NCBI RefSeq assembly: GCF_963678635.1
Contig: NC_087071.1
Location: 22,351,194 to 22,415,193, forward strand
Reading direction: 5' to 3'
DNA length: 64,000 bases
Source: Symsagittifera roscoffensis
Taxonomy: Eukaryota; Xenacoelomorpha; Acoela; Convolutidae
The translations under genes were made by a program, and so were the position numbers. Below the pieces are notes generated by a model that saw only the letters and a list, made by a program, of their open reading frames with translations, was not told where the DNA came from and did not search any database. Positions 10,831 to 21,949 of this stretch are shown here, piece by piece (positions within the stretch are counted from its first letter, which is position 1; every line of letters begins with the position of its first letter).

Positions 10831-11859
10831 ACCTGTCAGCTTTAAAGGAAGCCAGTATGCAATTCATGAAGACTGTCAATGCCACGAATAAATTGGCTAA
10901 CTTTTTTTTCAAATAAACTGAATTTGGGACCACCTCGATAAGAAGTCGATACAGAAGTTGAGGGAAATCGTGGTCTACAAGCGGAAGTATCGATTTCAAT
11001 TTGTCTGCTGGTTGATTTAGCTAGAGCAACTGTTCTTGAAGAAGTTGTTTAAAAAGCGGCCGACTATTAAAAGAAAGTCGGCCCGAACCCGTCCCGAAAT
11101 TGGTCTGACCCAGGACCCGTTTAGATCTCCCTGTAATCTGGAGAAAGAAAACAATATGGAGAAAGAAAGAAAATGTATCTCTCACCCTAATGTTATTGAT
11201 TACACCATTGTTCTTGAACTGTTCATGGACTTTGAACCGTCATTATCTCGTCCTTGAATTTCTGAATTCAACTTTTCCACTTGGTTTCATTTAGGTGAAA
11301 TCATGCAAAAAAAATTAAACTGACAACCACAAAACTTGAGCAAAAATGCCACCTTGATATAACACGATGACAAAATACGCGTGAATACGCAAATGCCGTT
11401 TACAATTACATACACTCCGCCAATTAATGAGTGACTTTTATAAGGTTCTGAATATGCTCGAAAATTGAAGCTAAACCAATTTTTTTTAAAACTTCAGAAT
11501 CAAAGTCTCTTTGAACACTATGTTTGCTATGAAAATTAACCACATGAAACACAATAAAAATTTATTAAAAATCAGAGATCAATGAAATACCAAAATAACT
11601 CTGGTCATAAGCGAGAATAAGTACAGAATAAGTATCCGGTCGGATGCAAATTCTTTAGTTTTTTCCGCGATGTGACATATTTGGTCACGGAATCCGAAGT
11701 TTTGAACACTTTTTTGATCACGGATGCCGCAGCCCATCTCTTAGCCCTTAATCACGGAATCCGCAGCCAAAACCAAAATCTAAGGTCTGCAGAATTTGTG
11801 GATTGAACTTAACAGTTTCAAAACCGAATCAGCGTTTGCTCAAAATACAAACTGAAAAA
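10831..11859. other. AT-rich sequence, one weak basic open frame
   Basis: A basic 73-codon plus-strand stretch at 11,036-11,257 (KKRPTIKRKSARTRPE) is locally protein-like, but it has no neighbours, no splice context and no family that I recognise. The rest shows nothing. Confidence 0.35.
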
Positions 11860-12082
11860 TGACCTATTGGTTATACTCATAGATTAATTTCAGACAATGT
11901 ACACCGTCTGCTCGTCACGCTATCTTATTTTCGGCCGGATAGATTTGTGCAACTTCATAGTCTAATACCGATCCTAATCTTACTCTTATATCTCCTAGTC
12001 GCAATAGATAGAGTGTACACCGGTTTATGCGAGTTAGTTCTTGAAGTTTATCCAGAAGGAGAACAACTGTATTCAAAGTTTA
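11860..12082 (-). repeat. LTR-like repeat fragment, left of the Polinton
   Basis: Reverse complement of part of the 38.3-40.7 kb repeat: shared tracts include ACGAGCAGACGGTGTAC, AGATATAAGAATAAGATTAG and GAATCTATCCGGCC. It stops exactly where the Polinton terminus begins, and the rest of the same repeat resumes at 28,757. Confidence 0.8.
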
Positions 12083-12295
12083 AGTAGTATAGTAAAAGTG
12101 GCTAGCAAAATGACCACTTTTAACCCCCCTTTTTTCGGTGTGCCGTTGCACTTACCACTTTTAACCCGCAAAGGGGTTAAAGCTCCTATTTTTTTCGGAA
12201 CATATGTTTTATGGGGGGTAAAAACGGGTAATTTTCTAGCCACTTTATGAAAACGGGATTGGAATTAATTTTTGGTTGGTGCATGTTTTCCCTTC
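12083..12295 (+). repeat. Polinton left terminal inverted repeat (213 bp)
   Basis: Starts AGTAGTATAGTAAAAGTGGC and pairs with the reverse complement of 28,544-28,756 over its whole length at roughly 80-85 percent by eye. Weaker similarity continues to about 12,320. Confidence 0.93.
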
Positions 12296-12629
12296 TAAAG
12301 TTTGGGGGTATTGGCTTGTAAAATGACGTTATATACCTATTATATGCAATCAATTGAACGTAATGCAACCAAAGTAAATGGTATATAGGAAAGCACAAGA
12401 TGTTTTATTGCTGAATCTCGAAGAAAGGAAAATTCGTCAAATGCGGCGGCCGTCACCTCTATTTAGGCAAAAATGAATGATCTACTTGTACAAAATAAGA
12501 ATGAATTACCCGAAAGTTGAGTTGATGTTGTCGGAATCAATATCAGAATCGATCGAAATAAAATAAAATAAGAAAAGGGGATGTTGAAGAAGGGGATTAA
12601 AAAATAAAATGTGATAAAAAACCTCTTCT
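12296..12629. other. Polinton subterminal region, no gene seen
   Basis: AT-rich spacer between the left terminal repeat and the antisense GC-rich gene. The minus-strand gene could extend into it after a frameshift (the antisense reading stays open to about 12,470 in another frame), but nothing recognisable is encoded. Confidence 0.4.
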
Positions 12630-12953
12630 TTATAAGAAGACGTGGGAATATATGGACATTGCTGGGCTGTCCATCAGCCCCAGCAGATCAGCAGCCCTGT
12701 ACCCAATCCAAACCCTGATGAGGGCGACCACGTCCCTGAGTTGCTCGGTGAGGAACTCCCACTCGGGCCACCCAGGGACGAAAGTGCGGGGAAGGGTTTT
12801 CCACTTGGCCCACTGGCGCGGTTTGAGCCAGAGCTCCTTCATCACTAGGACCTCAGGATCGGGCCCAGCCTTTTAGCGTACATGGATTTCTTCAATGGGG
12901 ATATTTATGAGGGTTTGCCCTCCGAAAACCACAGTTTCTACGTATGATGGCAT
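12630..12953 (-). pseudogene. GC-rich antisense cargo gene, one in-frame stop
   Basis: On the minus strand a frame starts at ATG 12,953, right after the acceptor-like GTTGTTTTAG, and stays open to 12,630 apart from one TAA (12,875-12,873, codon 27). It would encode about 107 residues, Trp- and Pro-rich, with segments ELWLKPRQWAKWKTLPRTF and GWPEWEFLTEQLRDVVALI. Base composition (over 50 percent G+C across 12,640-12,870) is far above its surroundings. Lying just inside the left terminal repeat and opposite to the core genes, it looks like a variable cargo gene. I do not recognise the family. The composition may reflect transfer or different codon constraint. Confidence 0.45.
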
Positions 12954-13426
12954 CTAAAACAACAAATTAACATTTCAAATCAGATGAAATTGTTAATCAA
13001 ATAAAAACTTTTGGAACACTATGTTTCGGAAGGTGATAATTGTTAAACTTTCCCTAACTTTTCCCCGAGTTTGAAATACGCTTATCCGGAAAACAGAGAC
13101 AGAAGAAATTGTACTTTTAGCTGCGTGGTATTTTCAACCAGTTTAGAAATTTTGAGTGTGATTTGGAAACAAAAACTTGTCAAAACGATTGATTTGTCAA
13201 ATGCTACTCCTGAAAATTGATTTGACTTCTTTTTCGTCTTTGACACTAAGCTGATTGAAAGAAAAAAAAGCGCAGATTAAAAATTCGCGTTAACAAAAAT
13301 CTTAAAATTATATGAAAAAGGCTGATGGTCTAATTAAATGTATACCACCGAGTTGTAGATATCAGCTGTTGGTATCAAACAGGTTAGTCTTACTTCCACT
13401 GTTTTGAAATTCAGCAGGCTCAAAGA

Positions 13427-14565
13427 ATGTTGGAAAAAAGGAAATTTGAAAAACGTAGAGTTGCCTCAACAGACTTGGAAATCATTCATGAGATTTATTT
13501 GACTGTGAAAAAAACGTATCCGGAAAATTCTGATTTAATTTCTGGCTGCATGTTCTCTGTTTTTCTTTTCTTGTGAAAATGATTTAACTAATGACGTAGC
13601 CATTAAACTTAGACCATATGGAGGTCTTATTGGCATAGACGACTCTGCCTTAAACAAATATTTAAAAGATTCAAAAATACTACGTCTGCATGCAATTTTA
13701 CATGACGCTGCAGGTTTTGTTGACGAAGTTTACAACACAAGTCCCACTTACCGCTATATGTTACCCTGAAAGTGTAACAGCAGTCTGATTGGTCAATTGA
13801 GCGGTATTACTTCCTGTTTATTCGTCAAACTATCCAGACCAGAACTCTATCAATTATTAGAATTTTGAGCGAACGATAACCGTGACAATTTTGGAGGGAT
13901 TTCGCTATAAAAAAAGTACCTTTGTAGTCCTTTATAGTTAAAGAGTTAGCCATTACGACTTCTGAATATAGCGACTCTCTTATTTTTCTACCTCCAGTTC
14001 TTTTCAACTCACTAACTAAAGCTGAACAAAAACTGGTTAACAAATCACTTGCACGGAATTTCCTGGGAAAGCAGAGATTACTTATATTTAAACCTAAATC
14101 AGATTATTCAAATTTTGTTTGCGAAATCTTAACGCTGTATTTTACGCCAAAGGAAGTGAGAAGGCTGAACTTCTTGCAAAAAACTTGGATCGAGAAATTG
14201 TGAATCTTGATGAAATAGGTTGCCCGAGAATTGAAAACTTACATTTCAAGAAATATTCATCTTGCAATAGACATTTGCATCATTATAACTCCAGGAATCA
14301 CTGAGCCCTGAAAAAAAAACCAAGGTCTTCTTTGATTGGCTGACAAATGAGCAGCAACGAAAGACTAGCAAAAGCGGAGACGTACCTATCTTCAAATTTA
14401 GTGTTCTTAACTTGATGACACCAGAGAGTGATATCAAAATAACGTTGACCAAAACAGAACAATTTAATATGCCGAGGTCAAGTTGTGCAGCGGAAAGAAC
14501 AAATTACTCTATCAGGAGACGAATTGAATATCTAAAGAAACTTTCTCCCAGTGATTGACTAATTC
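13427..14565 (+). pseudogene. Unassigned Polinton gene remnant(s)
   Basis: A series of plus-strand open stretches in different frames reads like decayed protein: MLEKRKFEKRRVASTDLEII from 13,427; then YGGLIGIDDSALNKYLKDS with RLHAILHDAAGF (about 13,616-13,725); then KGSEKAELLAKNLDREIVNL (from 14,149) followed by CPRIENL and CNRHLHHYN, and finally FFDWLTNEQ to 14,557. The Cys/His spacing in the third part could be a metal-binding site of a nuclease-like domain, but this is weak. Two genes may be present. Stops and frameshifts abound. Functional assignment is not possible from the sequence alone. Confidence 0.4.
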
Positions 14566-15236
14566 ATCTATTTTCAACGACGCAATTATTATCAAAATGT
14601 TAGCCAACAAACGAGGAGTATGTCTTCCCAGGTAGAGAATGTCAACCCAGAATTCAAATGGATCTTCACAGCAGTGACCTAACTGAGGAAATCAGAAAAT
14701 AGTAAAAAAGAACTCGGTAAAGAAAGTTGTATTTCATGCAAAAATGAACATGTGCCATCAAATATGTTGTGGAAATGCATGACAATGACGAAGACATAAC
14801 TAATAACTCTAAAATTTATACTCGAAACGAGATTTTTTATTGTTCAGAAGTAATGATAATACATATTTCATGACACAAACACCACATTTTTCTTTCTCAT
14901 TAGGAAACGAGCGCTATAGATAGAGAGTCAGAGAGAACGAGATAGAGCAAAATTTAATTGAATAGCTGAATGTCTGAATTAGCGATTGATGAGCCTGATG
15001 CACCTATAGTTACCGATTTTGCCTGTGATCAAAGAAAAAACGAAAAAAACCTTGGAAGTTTGTAATGACGTTACGGTCCCCAGATCAGAAGTAGTTTTTA
15101 TGTCTCAAATGATTTTAATTTTCATTTTACTCACTTTTTGTATCTATTAAAATTCTTGGATGTAAATAAGCTGTAAAAAAATGTCAGTTTGATTTTCAAT
15201 ATTGTCTAGTTTAGTTGGGTACGTGCTACCAAACCC
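14566..15236. other. Polinton spacer before the ATPase, no gene seen
   Basis: AT-rich, with a short GAGAGA-rich patch near 14,920-14,945. No convincing frame. Confidence 0.4.
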
Positions 15237-15955
15237 ATGGATATGAATAAAAATATTGATACTTCGACAAGACTGTTTATGGCAGTTGTAGGACCGTCAG
15301 GATCCTGAAAAACAGAGTTGATTTTAAAGCTTTTGACAGGAAGGTAATTTTATCCCAAATTTGAAAGAGTGATATTTTTTCATAAAGATGTTCAACCTGT
15401 AGTTATGAACGAGTTAAACGCTCGCAGAATTCAAATCGAATTTGTAAAATTTGATGGATTAGATCGTTTGAAAATCATTGAAAACATTCTGTTAGTGTTT
15501 GATGACTCATGCGAAGAAATATACAATGATAAAGAATTCGTTAAACTAGCATTAGCAGGAAGACACAGGGGCTTAAATGTTATTATGTTAAACATAAATT
15601 ATCCAAAGAAAGCCGATGGTCACGAACTATTGATTTGAACACATCTCACATGCAAATCAGCTCGTGATATTCAGCAAGTTGATCACCTCGGAAGGCAACT
15701 TAATGCACCTAAATTCTCACGACGATCATATGAACTGGCTACAAAGGACAGCTTTGGACATCTATTAATAGATTTAGATCCGCGAGCCTCAGACTGTCTC
15801 AGATATTGTTCAGACAAAATACCATCTGGTCCGTAAATTTTCTATTTACCATTAGATAAAGCAGAAGTGACACTCACCACCAATAAACACGAAAGTTTTT
15901 ATTATTCTGCCTCACATGGTACAGTTGGACCCAACTCAACTACGAGGCTTCTTTA
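15237..15955 (+). pseudogene. Polinton packaging ATPase (FtsK/HerA/A32-like), broken
   Basis: From ATG 15,237 the protein begins MDMNKNIDTSTRLFMAVVG and reaches the Walker A motif GPSGS-stop-KTEL, where the second glycine codon has become TGA (15,306-15,308). A second frame from 15,369 has the Walker B segment ILLVFDDS and then AGRHRGLNVI. After a small deletion near 15,640 a third frame carries RDIQQVDHLGRQL and FGHLLIDLDPRASD, which recur in this family. The normal role is ATP-driven DNA packaging into the capsid. Inactive: nonsense change in the P-loop plus frameshifts. Confidence 0.85.
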
Positions 15956-16192
15956 GAAAAAAAACATCAAATAGTCAAACAAAATCAGTTGTTTGTGAAT
16001 GCTTGCTCAGTGTAGTCAACGGTAATGTGCCTGTCAGTATCCCAAACTTCAATAATTTTGAAAAAACATACATAATTTTAATCAATAAAAAAACTATTCC
16101 TGAAAAAAACAAGCTATTGTGCTGAGCAAAAAAGGATTTTATCTAATCAGACATATACTTTATTTCTGCTTCAAGTAACTGACAGCATAGAA

Positions 16193-16621
16193 ATGGCAGC
16201 AGAAGATATTGTTCTAATTCCGAAGCATATGTGTATCAGAGATCGACCGCATGCAACACAGATTTTGCTTGACAATTCCATCAAACATAAGAAGCTGCAA
16301 CTATCTTATTTGAACCGTTTGAGACCCCTTAATGAATGAACAACAACAAATACATCAGCTACTGATGCGCCAGTCATACCTCCAACCCCTGAACGTACTA
16401 TCGTTACCGAAGCAGAAAAAAATCTACAAAAACAAGCTCTCCTTCTCACTGAAGATGATGATGATGATGATGAAGGAAACGAGATGACAAAAAATGCTGA
16501 AGTTAGTGAGGATTTGTCCTCTGAACGTATCCTGTTACGATTACAGTTCATGGACGTACACAAATTTAAGCGAAAGAAAAAAGTTCTTAAAGTTATTAAG
16601 AAGTCGAGCGAGTCACAATAA
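16193..16621 (+). pseudogene. Polinton accessory protein with acidic tract, frameshifted
   Basis: ATG 16,193 opens a frame reading MAAEDIVLIPKHMCIRDRPH and ending LSYLNRLRPLNE at 16,339. After a one-base shift the reading continues through a Pro/Thr stretch, an Asp run (LLTEDDDDDDEGNEM) and a basic end (FKRKKKVLKVIKKSSE) to the stop near 16,620. A similar conserved protein sits between ATPase and integrase in many Polintons; its biochemical role is unknown to me. An additional short frame at 15,916-16,125 lies upstream and may be a separate decayed piece. Confidence 0.55.
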
Positions 16622-16678
16622 GTAAGGATAATGAAGAAATTTACGTTGATAAAATTCTAACCGCATCAATTTTTTTGT

Positions 16679-18028
16679 GTGATATCCAACAACAAACTAA
16701 AAAAACTTCACAACCCTGCTTTTATACTGACTTTTAGGTCACTCAAACTTGATGAACAGTTGGTTATGAACAAGTATGCCACAGACGCGGTTCAGTCAAC
16801 GAATACGGAACGAGCTCAACAGAAGCAAAGAAGCAGTGGTTCCACAAATTCTCCATCAACACCTACAGCCCTCCTTTCTCCCACCAAATCGTCAACAAAT
16901 TCCGGCTCAAAAAGCATTAAACGACGCAAAATCAGAGGAACTGTTGCAGACAGTGAAAGAGAACGGGCAGCGCAAAAATTCAAAAGAGAAGAAGGAGCAG
17001 AAGAAGAAGAAGACTCCGAATCGTACGAAACGCCCGATAAGTATTCAGATTCTGCAACGACAGAGAAGACGAAGACGAAAACAAAAAATGACAAGGTTAC
17101 ACTAGCTGAAGGAAAACTATTGAAAACTAAATTTACAAGTAAAGGTCCAGCATTGTTTGGCAGTGTACAGAATCTAAAAAACGAATCAAAAACTTCACAA
17201 AATAAAGATAAACAATTTCGACATACAGAGCCTGCATATACAAAATATCGAATAGTTCGTTGCAAAACACTACGCCTCAAAGTGATAGTTTATGACATAG
17301 ACAAAATATGGTCAATTGACCAGGCATATGTTGATACAACAAAAACACTAAATATCTTATGGTTGCAGTGGATTGCATGTCGCGCTATCTACGTGTACAA
17401 ACCTTGAAACCAAACTATGCCACCTCAACTGCAGAAGCCTTCAAACAATTGATAAAAACAAAACAGCCAAGAAATCTGGGTAGATAAAGGCACAGAGTTC
17501 AAGGGGTCATTCAAAATATTATGTGAGGAAAAAGGCATCGAAATATATACAACAGAGAAAAAATCATTCGGAGAAAAAAAATCATACAAGGAGGAAAACA
17601 TTCGATCACTAAAGGGTTTGATTTATGAGTATTTGGAGGACAAATGGACCTACTCATACATCGATAAGCTCCAAGATTTTCTCAACACAATCAACTCGAG
17701 AACAAACCGCGATACCAAATTAGCCCCGAATGAAGTTACTAAAAAGGACGTTCCACGTCTCATTTCATTAAGAGTGAAACAATTGCAGAGACTAGTACGC
17801 CGACCAAAGCTCTAAGTTGGTGATTTTGTTAGAATAGCAAATATTGACCTTCCTTTTCGAAAAGAATACAAACAATCATTCACTGACGAAGTTTTTGAAA
17901 CCTTTGACATCCCAACAAGAAACCCATCAACTTATAACCTCATTGACGCTGATAAGGAACCAATAGAGGGTAAGTTTTATGAGCCTGAACTAATCAAGGT
18001 ATTGGAAAAGGATAGAAAGAGATCCTAG
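16679..18028 (+). pseudogene. Polinton integrase (RVE family), broken
   Basis: A Ser/Thr/Lys/Glu-rich lead-in (16,740-17,100) is followed by a retroviral-type integrase. The first catalytic Asp is in IWSIDQAYVD (codon at 17,318), the second in WVDKGTEF (17,483) and the Glu in YKEENIRSLK (about 17,591-17,594), so the DDE triad is present. Two compensating frameshifts put 17,350-17,465 (VAVDCMSRYLRVQTLK) in another frame. A TAA at 17,813 separates the core from the C-terminal beta-rich part (VGDFVRI, KEYKQSFTDEVFE, GKFYEPELIKV) ending at 18,028. Role: integration of element DNA with 6-bp target duplication. Confidence 0.92.
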
Positions 18029-18651
18029 ACCAACTATCTAGACCAAATGATGGAGGAAAAAGTGAAATAACAAAGGGTGATTATGACGAAATTGAGAAAA
18101 TATTCAACGAAGTCAATCGGAAGATTGATCTTGATAATATCAGTTATAGCATCGACCCCATTACCAAACATCTTTCAATATGGATGCATTATTGGGAAGG
18201 CATTACCTTTGAGAGTCCACAAATTCCTAGTATTTTAGGTTTCAAAAGTATAAGAGATGGAATGGGCTACCATATTGGCTACAAAGAATCCAGTCATATC
18301 CATAGCACTTTAACATCACAAGACCTCATCTCCGACTACCCTGTTGATATCTCTGCTGGAACCCAAACGATGTCTATCTACTCTGACATAATTCATTATC
18401 AGATTGTGGATGACATCAAAGCACCGTTGCTTAGAGTCATTGATACTAATCGACGTGTGAAAAACAGTTACGCTTGCAGCATTGAACCAAATCGTCGCAA
18501 AATTTTGGTAATTTAGATTTCAAAAATTCCTCGTGAATAACATCCTGAGCATTGCAGTAAACCTACGAACAGAAACCGGTAGACTTCTATCGTTTGCGGG
18601 AGGAGGAGGATGAGTTGTTTTGACTGTAAAGTTTCAAAAGTTTTCTGACTA
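18028..18651 (+). pseudogene. Polinton penton-like (minor capsid) protein, C-terminal part
   Basis: An open frame immediately after the integrase runs to 18,516 with ISYSIDPITKHLSIWM, then FESPQIPSILGFKS and SIYSDIIHYQIVDDIKAPLL. After a frameshift it resumes with AVNLRTETGRLLSFAGG and ends VVLTVKFQK near 18,640, the beta-strand-rich end expected of this structural protein. A full-length version would be several hundred residues, so the N-terminal part is missing or merged with the integrase end. I base the penton assignment on gene order and segments that recur in Polintons; major versus minor capsid is inferred. Confidence 0.62.
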
Positions 18652-18656
18652 AGATT

Positions 18657-19084
18657 ATGGAGGCGTACTATCTTAATCAAGCGACCATGCCACACTTCTC
18701 AGGAATTAAAGGCAGCGGGGTAGTGGCTTCGGGGCTCTGGCTATGGATACTGGACGAGTATCACTTCCGTTAGCTCGGAAATTCATAGTACCAGCAGCAA
18801 AACGTATTGGAAAAGAACTACTGGTTGAAGCAGCACCCGAAATAATGGATATAGCAACCAGGAAGAAAACGCCGAAACACAGAAAAAACACAATCAAAAA
18901 ACAAGTCGGAGCTGGACGCAAGTCCCGTATGAGCAGCAGAAAACAGAGGACGACAACAAAAAGAAAAACCAAAAATTATCATTCCAAAGAAACGAACTCC
19001 ACTGAGAAGTCCCTCCAATTTTTTCACCAAAGTACGAAATTATTTCTAATTTATTACCAACTGAAGCTACTCACAGCTCATTAG
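18657..19084 (+). pseudogene. Polinton basic core protein (PX-like)
   Basis: Starts MEAYYLNQATMPHFSGIKGS at 18,657, shifts frame near 18,740, then continues with PAAKRIGKELLVEAAPEIMD and a Lys/Arg-rich tail (RKSRMSSRKQRTTTKRKTK). This pattern of a Gly/Tyr start, amphipathic middle and highly basic end resembles adenovirus-like DNA-condensing core proteins found between capsid genes of Polintons. DNA binding is inferred from charge. One frameshift breaks it. Confidence 0.68.
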
Positions 19085-19092
19085 ATTTATTT

Positions 19093-20338
19093 GAAAAACT
19101 TTTTCACTGAAAAAATTGGTCCATATTCTTCACCTGATGGTCCTATGCTCGAACTTGAAGCTCTAGGCGATAGAATCAACTTTATCGATCTTCAACAAAC
19201 TCGCTTGGAGATTGTAGCACGCATTGTTCAAATTAATGGTAATGCACTGCGAACTTAAGCTACAGTGGCAGCGCAAAGAGACACTACAGACTTGGTTAAA
19301 AATATACTTTCATTTTTATTTTCCGAATGAACTATGTCCCTGAATGGAGAAAAAATTTCAACAACTAATGCCAACTTTGCCAATAAGAGTTTCATTGAGA
19401 CCGAATTTTCACACAGTAATGATGCAAAGAAAACATGGCTTGCTTGTCAAGGTTATTTTTATGAAGATAATTCATCAGGTATTGATGGCGCCGATGGGCG
19501 AGCTGAAGATGTCGCGGAACGTAAGGGGGAGGAACGTAAGCGAACCGTAGCTGCATCACGAGTTCTGATTATTTGGTAAAATTGCATTAGACTTTTTATC
19601 ATGTGATAAACATCTTATCAGCGGTGTTACAATAAGATTTCTCTGAGACGATCTCCTAATGCCTTTTTTATTATGTCCTAGCAACCTAATAAACATTACC
19701 AAGTTCAAATCACTGAGGCTAACCTATATGTGCGCAAAATGACAGTAACTGATTTTGTACTATCATCGATAGAAAAAACTTTGTGAAAAGCACCCGCAAT
19801 AAACAATTATATTGAAGTTTTAACAAGAACTTTTTTGGTCATAACTGATGTGCAAAGCTGGCGACAAGAAGACGTTTTTGCCAAAGAGCCAGTTCGTCGA
19901 ATGATTTTGGCAATGAGCTCGAATACAGCATACCTGAGAACCAACCGAACAAACCTGTTTCATTATCAAAAGTTTCGGCTGAATGAAAACATTGTTTACC
20001 GAAACAGTCTACCCATTGCAGGAACTCCAGTGTCAAGGACTGATAACAAAAGAATATATTATAACACATTGGAAGCTCTAGACTTTGTTTTCAACAATAG
20101 TCGTGGAATCAGTTTGGCTAATTATCACAATTTTTATTTTAAGGCATTTGATCTCACATCTACTCAAGAGGCTCCACATGACTTTATGCATCCTGAATTG
20201 ACCAATTGAACCATTTCAGTAGAACTGAAGTTTGATGCTGCGCTGGGGAAAATGTAGAGTTACTTTTTATGGGAGAGCATGCATCAACAGTTTGCGTGCG
20301 TTCCGATAGAAAAATAGCTAAAAACACACTAATGAACT
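19093..20338 (+). pseudogene. Polinton capsid protein (F54H12.2-like, probable major capsid)
   Basis: Segments in order: GDRINFIDLQQTRLEIVARI (19,168), MSLNGEKISTTNANFANKS with FIETEFSHSNDAKK (19,334), then NRTNLFHYQKFRLNENIVY with NTLEALDFVF and FYFKAFDLTSTQ (19,835-20,209), and a final strand reading FMGEHAST..DRKIAKN to 20,338. These blocks match the order of the F54H12.2-type protein seen in invertebrate Polintons, taken to be a jelly-roll capsid component. The middle (19,570-19,830) is strongly degraded. At least four frame breaks; not functional. Confidence 0.75.
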
Positions 20339-20344
20339 GAATCG

Positions 20345-20775
20345 AAAAAAATGGACAACTTGCAGATTACTTAGCTTATTAACTGATTCAAGCGTTTGAA
20401 ACATCGATTTCGCGGCATTTTTCCCGCTTTAATACAATATTGAAAAGTGACAAAAATTTCAAGATAGTGAACGCATCAAACTCAAACCAGCCAGGATCTC
20501 ATTGGTTACTGTTTGCTCGAGCTGGTGGTCCAATCCTTTTTGCAGATCCTCGTGGACAAAGCCTACACAACAATCCACATGTATACAAAAATATGAGACG
20601 TTCTATCCATGAGAGAAACCAAATACTGATGAATAAGCCAATCCAATCAGCTAACTCGGTCTTGTGTGGACTTGATTGTATATATAATGCTCATGTTATA
20701 ATTTCATCTTAATTTCTATAGCTTTCAAGGTTAACGACCATGATATGATGCGTTTTGGTAATCTTTTGATGTTAT
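20345..20775 (+). pseudogene. Polinton adenain-like cysteine protease
   Basis: The protein shows the catalytic His in QPGSHWLLF, an Asp in ADPRG, a Gln in NKPIQSANS and the nucleophile region VLCGLDCIYNAHV, in the order of adenovirus-type maturation proteases. The main open part is 20,440-20,712. A stop breaks the upstream lead and a frameshift near 20,712 precedes a plausible tail (VNDHDMMRFGN) ending about 20,775. It follows the capsid gene closely. Expected role: processing of capsid and core proteins. Confidence 0.82.
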
Positions 20776-21055
20776 AACTTTGTGGTACTGATGGCCTTGT
20801 TTAATGATTTTTGATTGATTTAAAAAAAAACATTTTTCATGTTTCCTAGAACACATACCGCTAGAATTATCTCATGTTCTACAAAAAGTTCTCTGAAATT
20901 GAATTGTTTCTCCATTGGAAATTTAACAAACAAAGTATTTGAATTAATCTCTTAATGACCATACCCACTCAAAATAATGTCACTGATTTATAAAAATTCA
21001 GCAGCATTATCCCCATTCAATATTCCAATAAAACGGTCAATGGTTACATTATTAA
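20776..21055. other. Polinton spacer between convergent genes
   Basis: AT-rich gap between the protease end and the antisense gene end, with AATAAAA (21,026) readable as a polyadenylation signal for the plus strand. Confidence 0.35.
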
Positions 21056-21949
21056 TTAGATCAGTCTGAGTTTGAATGGATCGAGTCTGTGATGAAAAAC
21101 AAATCTGTTGCAATCGTTTTCGCAAGGAAACTCTGGCGGTGTCAAGGTTGTTAGTCGAATTATCAGTGGTCCCGATAGACGATTTTTGCTGTACCCCATA
21201 ATCAAATTTTTAAAGGAGGAAAGAGGGCAAGGCACAATAAAAGATTTTAAGATCATCTCGTTAGCTGCTTCAAGGCATTTTTTCGCAAATTCTATAAGAA
21301 CGTGGTAATGTGGCTGGCCATTGGCAAGAGATTGGTAACAAAAATCTTTCTGATTTGACTGTACTGCAAATGCAAAGTTTGTATTAGAAGAAAGGTCAGA
21401 TACGTCGGGTTCATTGTTCAGAAAAAAAAATTTAAATCTTCTCCGAAATTGTTTAAAATATTCCGGCGATTGTTCATACATTGCTTCAACCAATATGATA
21501 ATTAATTGTAAGCAAAACTGATTTTTTTTTGATATTTTTTCAATGCATTCAAGCCACTCGACATTTCTTGTTAGAATAATCTTCTTCATCCTCTCCGTTT
21601 TTACTGTTACAGTCTTTTTCGGAGTAAACCGATTGTTTTGATTTGTATCGTCGTTTTTGAGGTTTATCGTTTCCTGTTGTGGAAGTTGAATATTTTTCAC
21701 CAGTTGGCACTTTGATCAATTTTTTCACTTTTGAATAATTATCTGCTTAACAATCATACTTTTTTGTCGTCAGAGTAACTGTTTGATACATTTTGAACAC
21801 CTCTTTGTCAGTTTTATTATACAAATTAGTGTAATATAGGTACCTGTTTTTTCAAATGTTCTTGTTCCAACTCTGACTATACGTTTTTCTTCTGAAGAAA
21901 CATCACGAAAATCATCAAAAAAATCAGTAGAAGTTTCAAGCGTGTACAT
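21056..21949 (-). pseudogene. Antisense two-exon Polinton gene of unknown function, possible HUH-like motif
   Basis: On the minus strand ATG 21,949 opens an acidic exon (MYTLETSTDFFDDFRDVSSE) ending at ACAG/GTACCT; an acceptor ATCAAACAG about 60 bases on leads to a basic part with KVKKLIKVPTGEKYSTSTTG and KPQKRRYKSK. After a stop and a frameshift the longest frame (to 21,056) contains FKQFRRRFKFFF, then NFAFAVQSNQ and, about 20 residues on, GQPHYHVLIEFAKKC. Hydrophobic-HxH-hydrophobic after a Q-ending strand resembles the order of HUH endonuclease motifs, but the catalytic Tyr is not clear and chance cannot be excluded. It lies convergent with the protease gene. Confidence 0.48.

Noticed and set aside
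12642-12876. Two overlapping plus-strand frames in the GC-rich patch
   Set aside because: The minus-strand reading has an acceptor-like site, an ATG and a more protein-like composition; the plus frames are its shadows.
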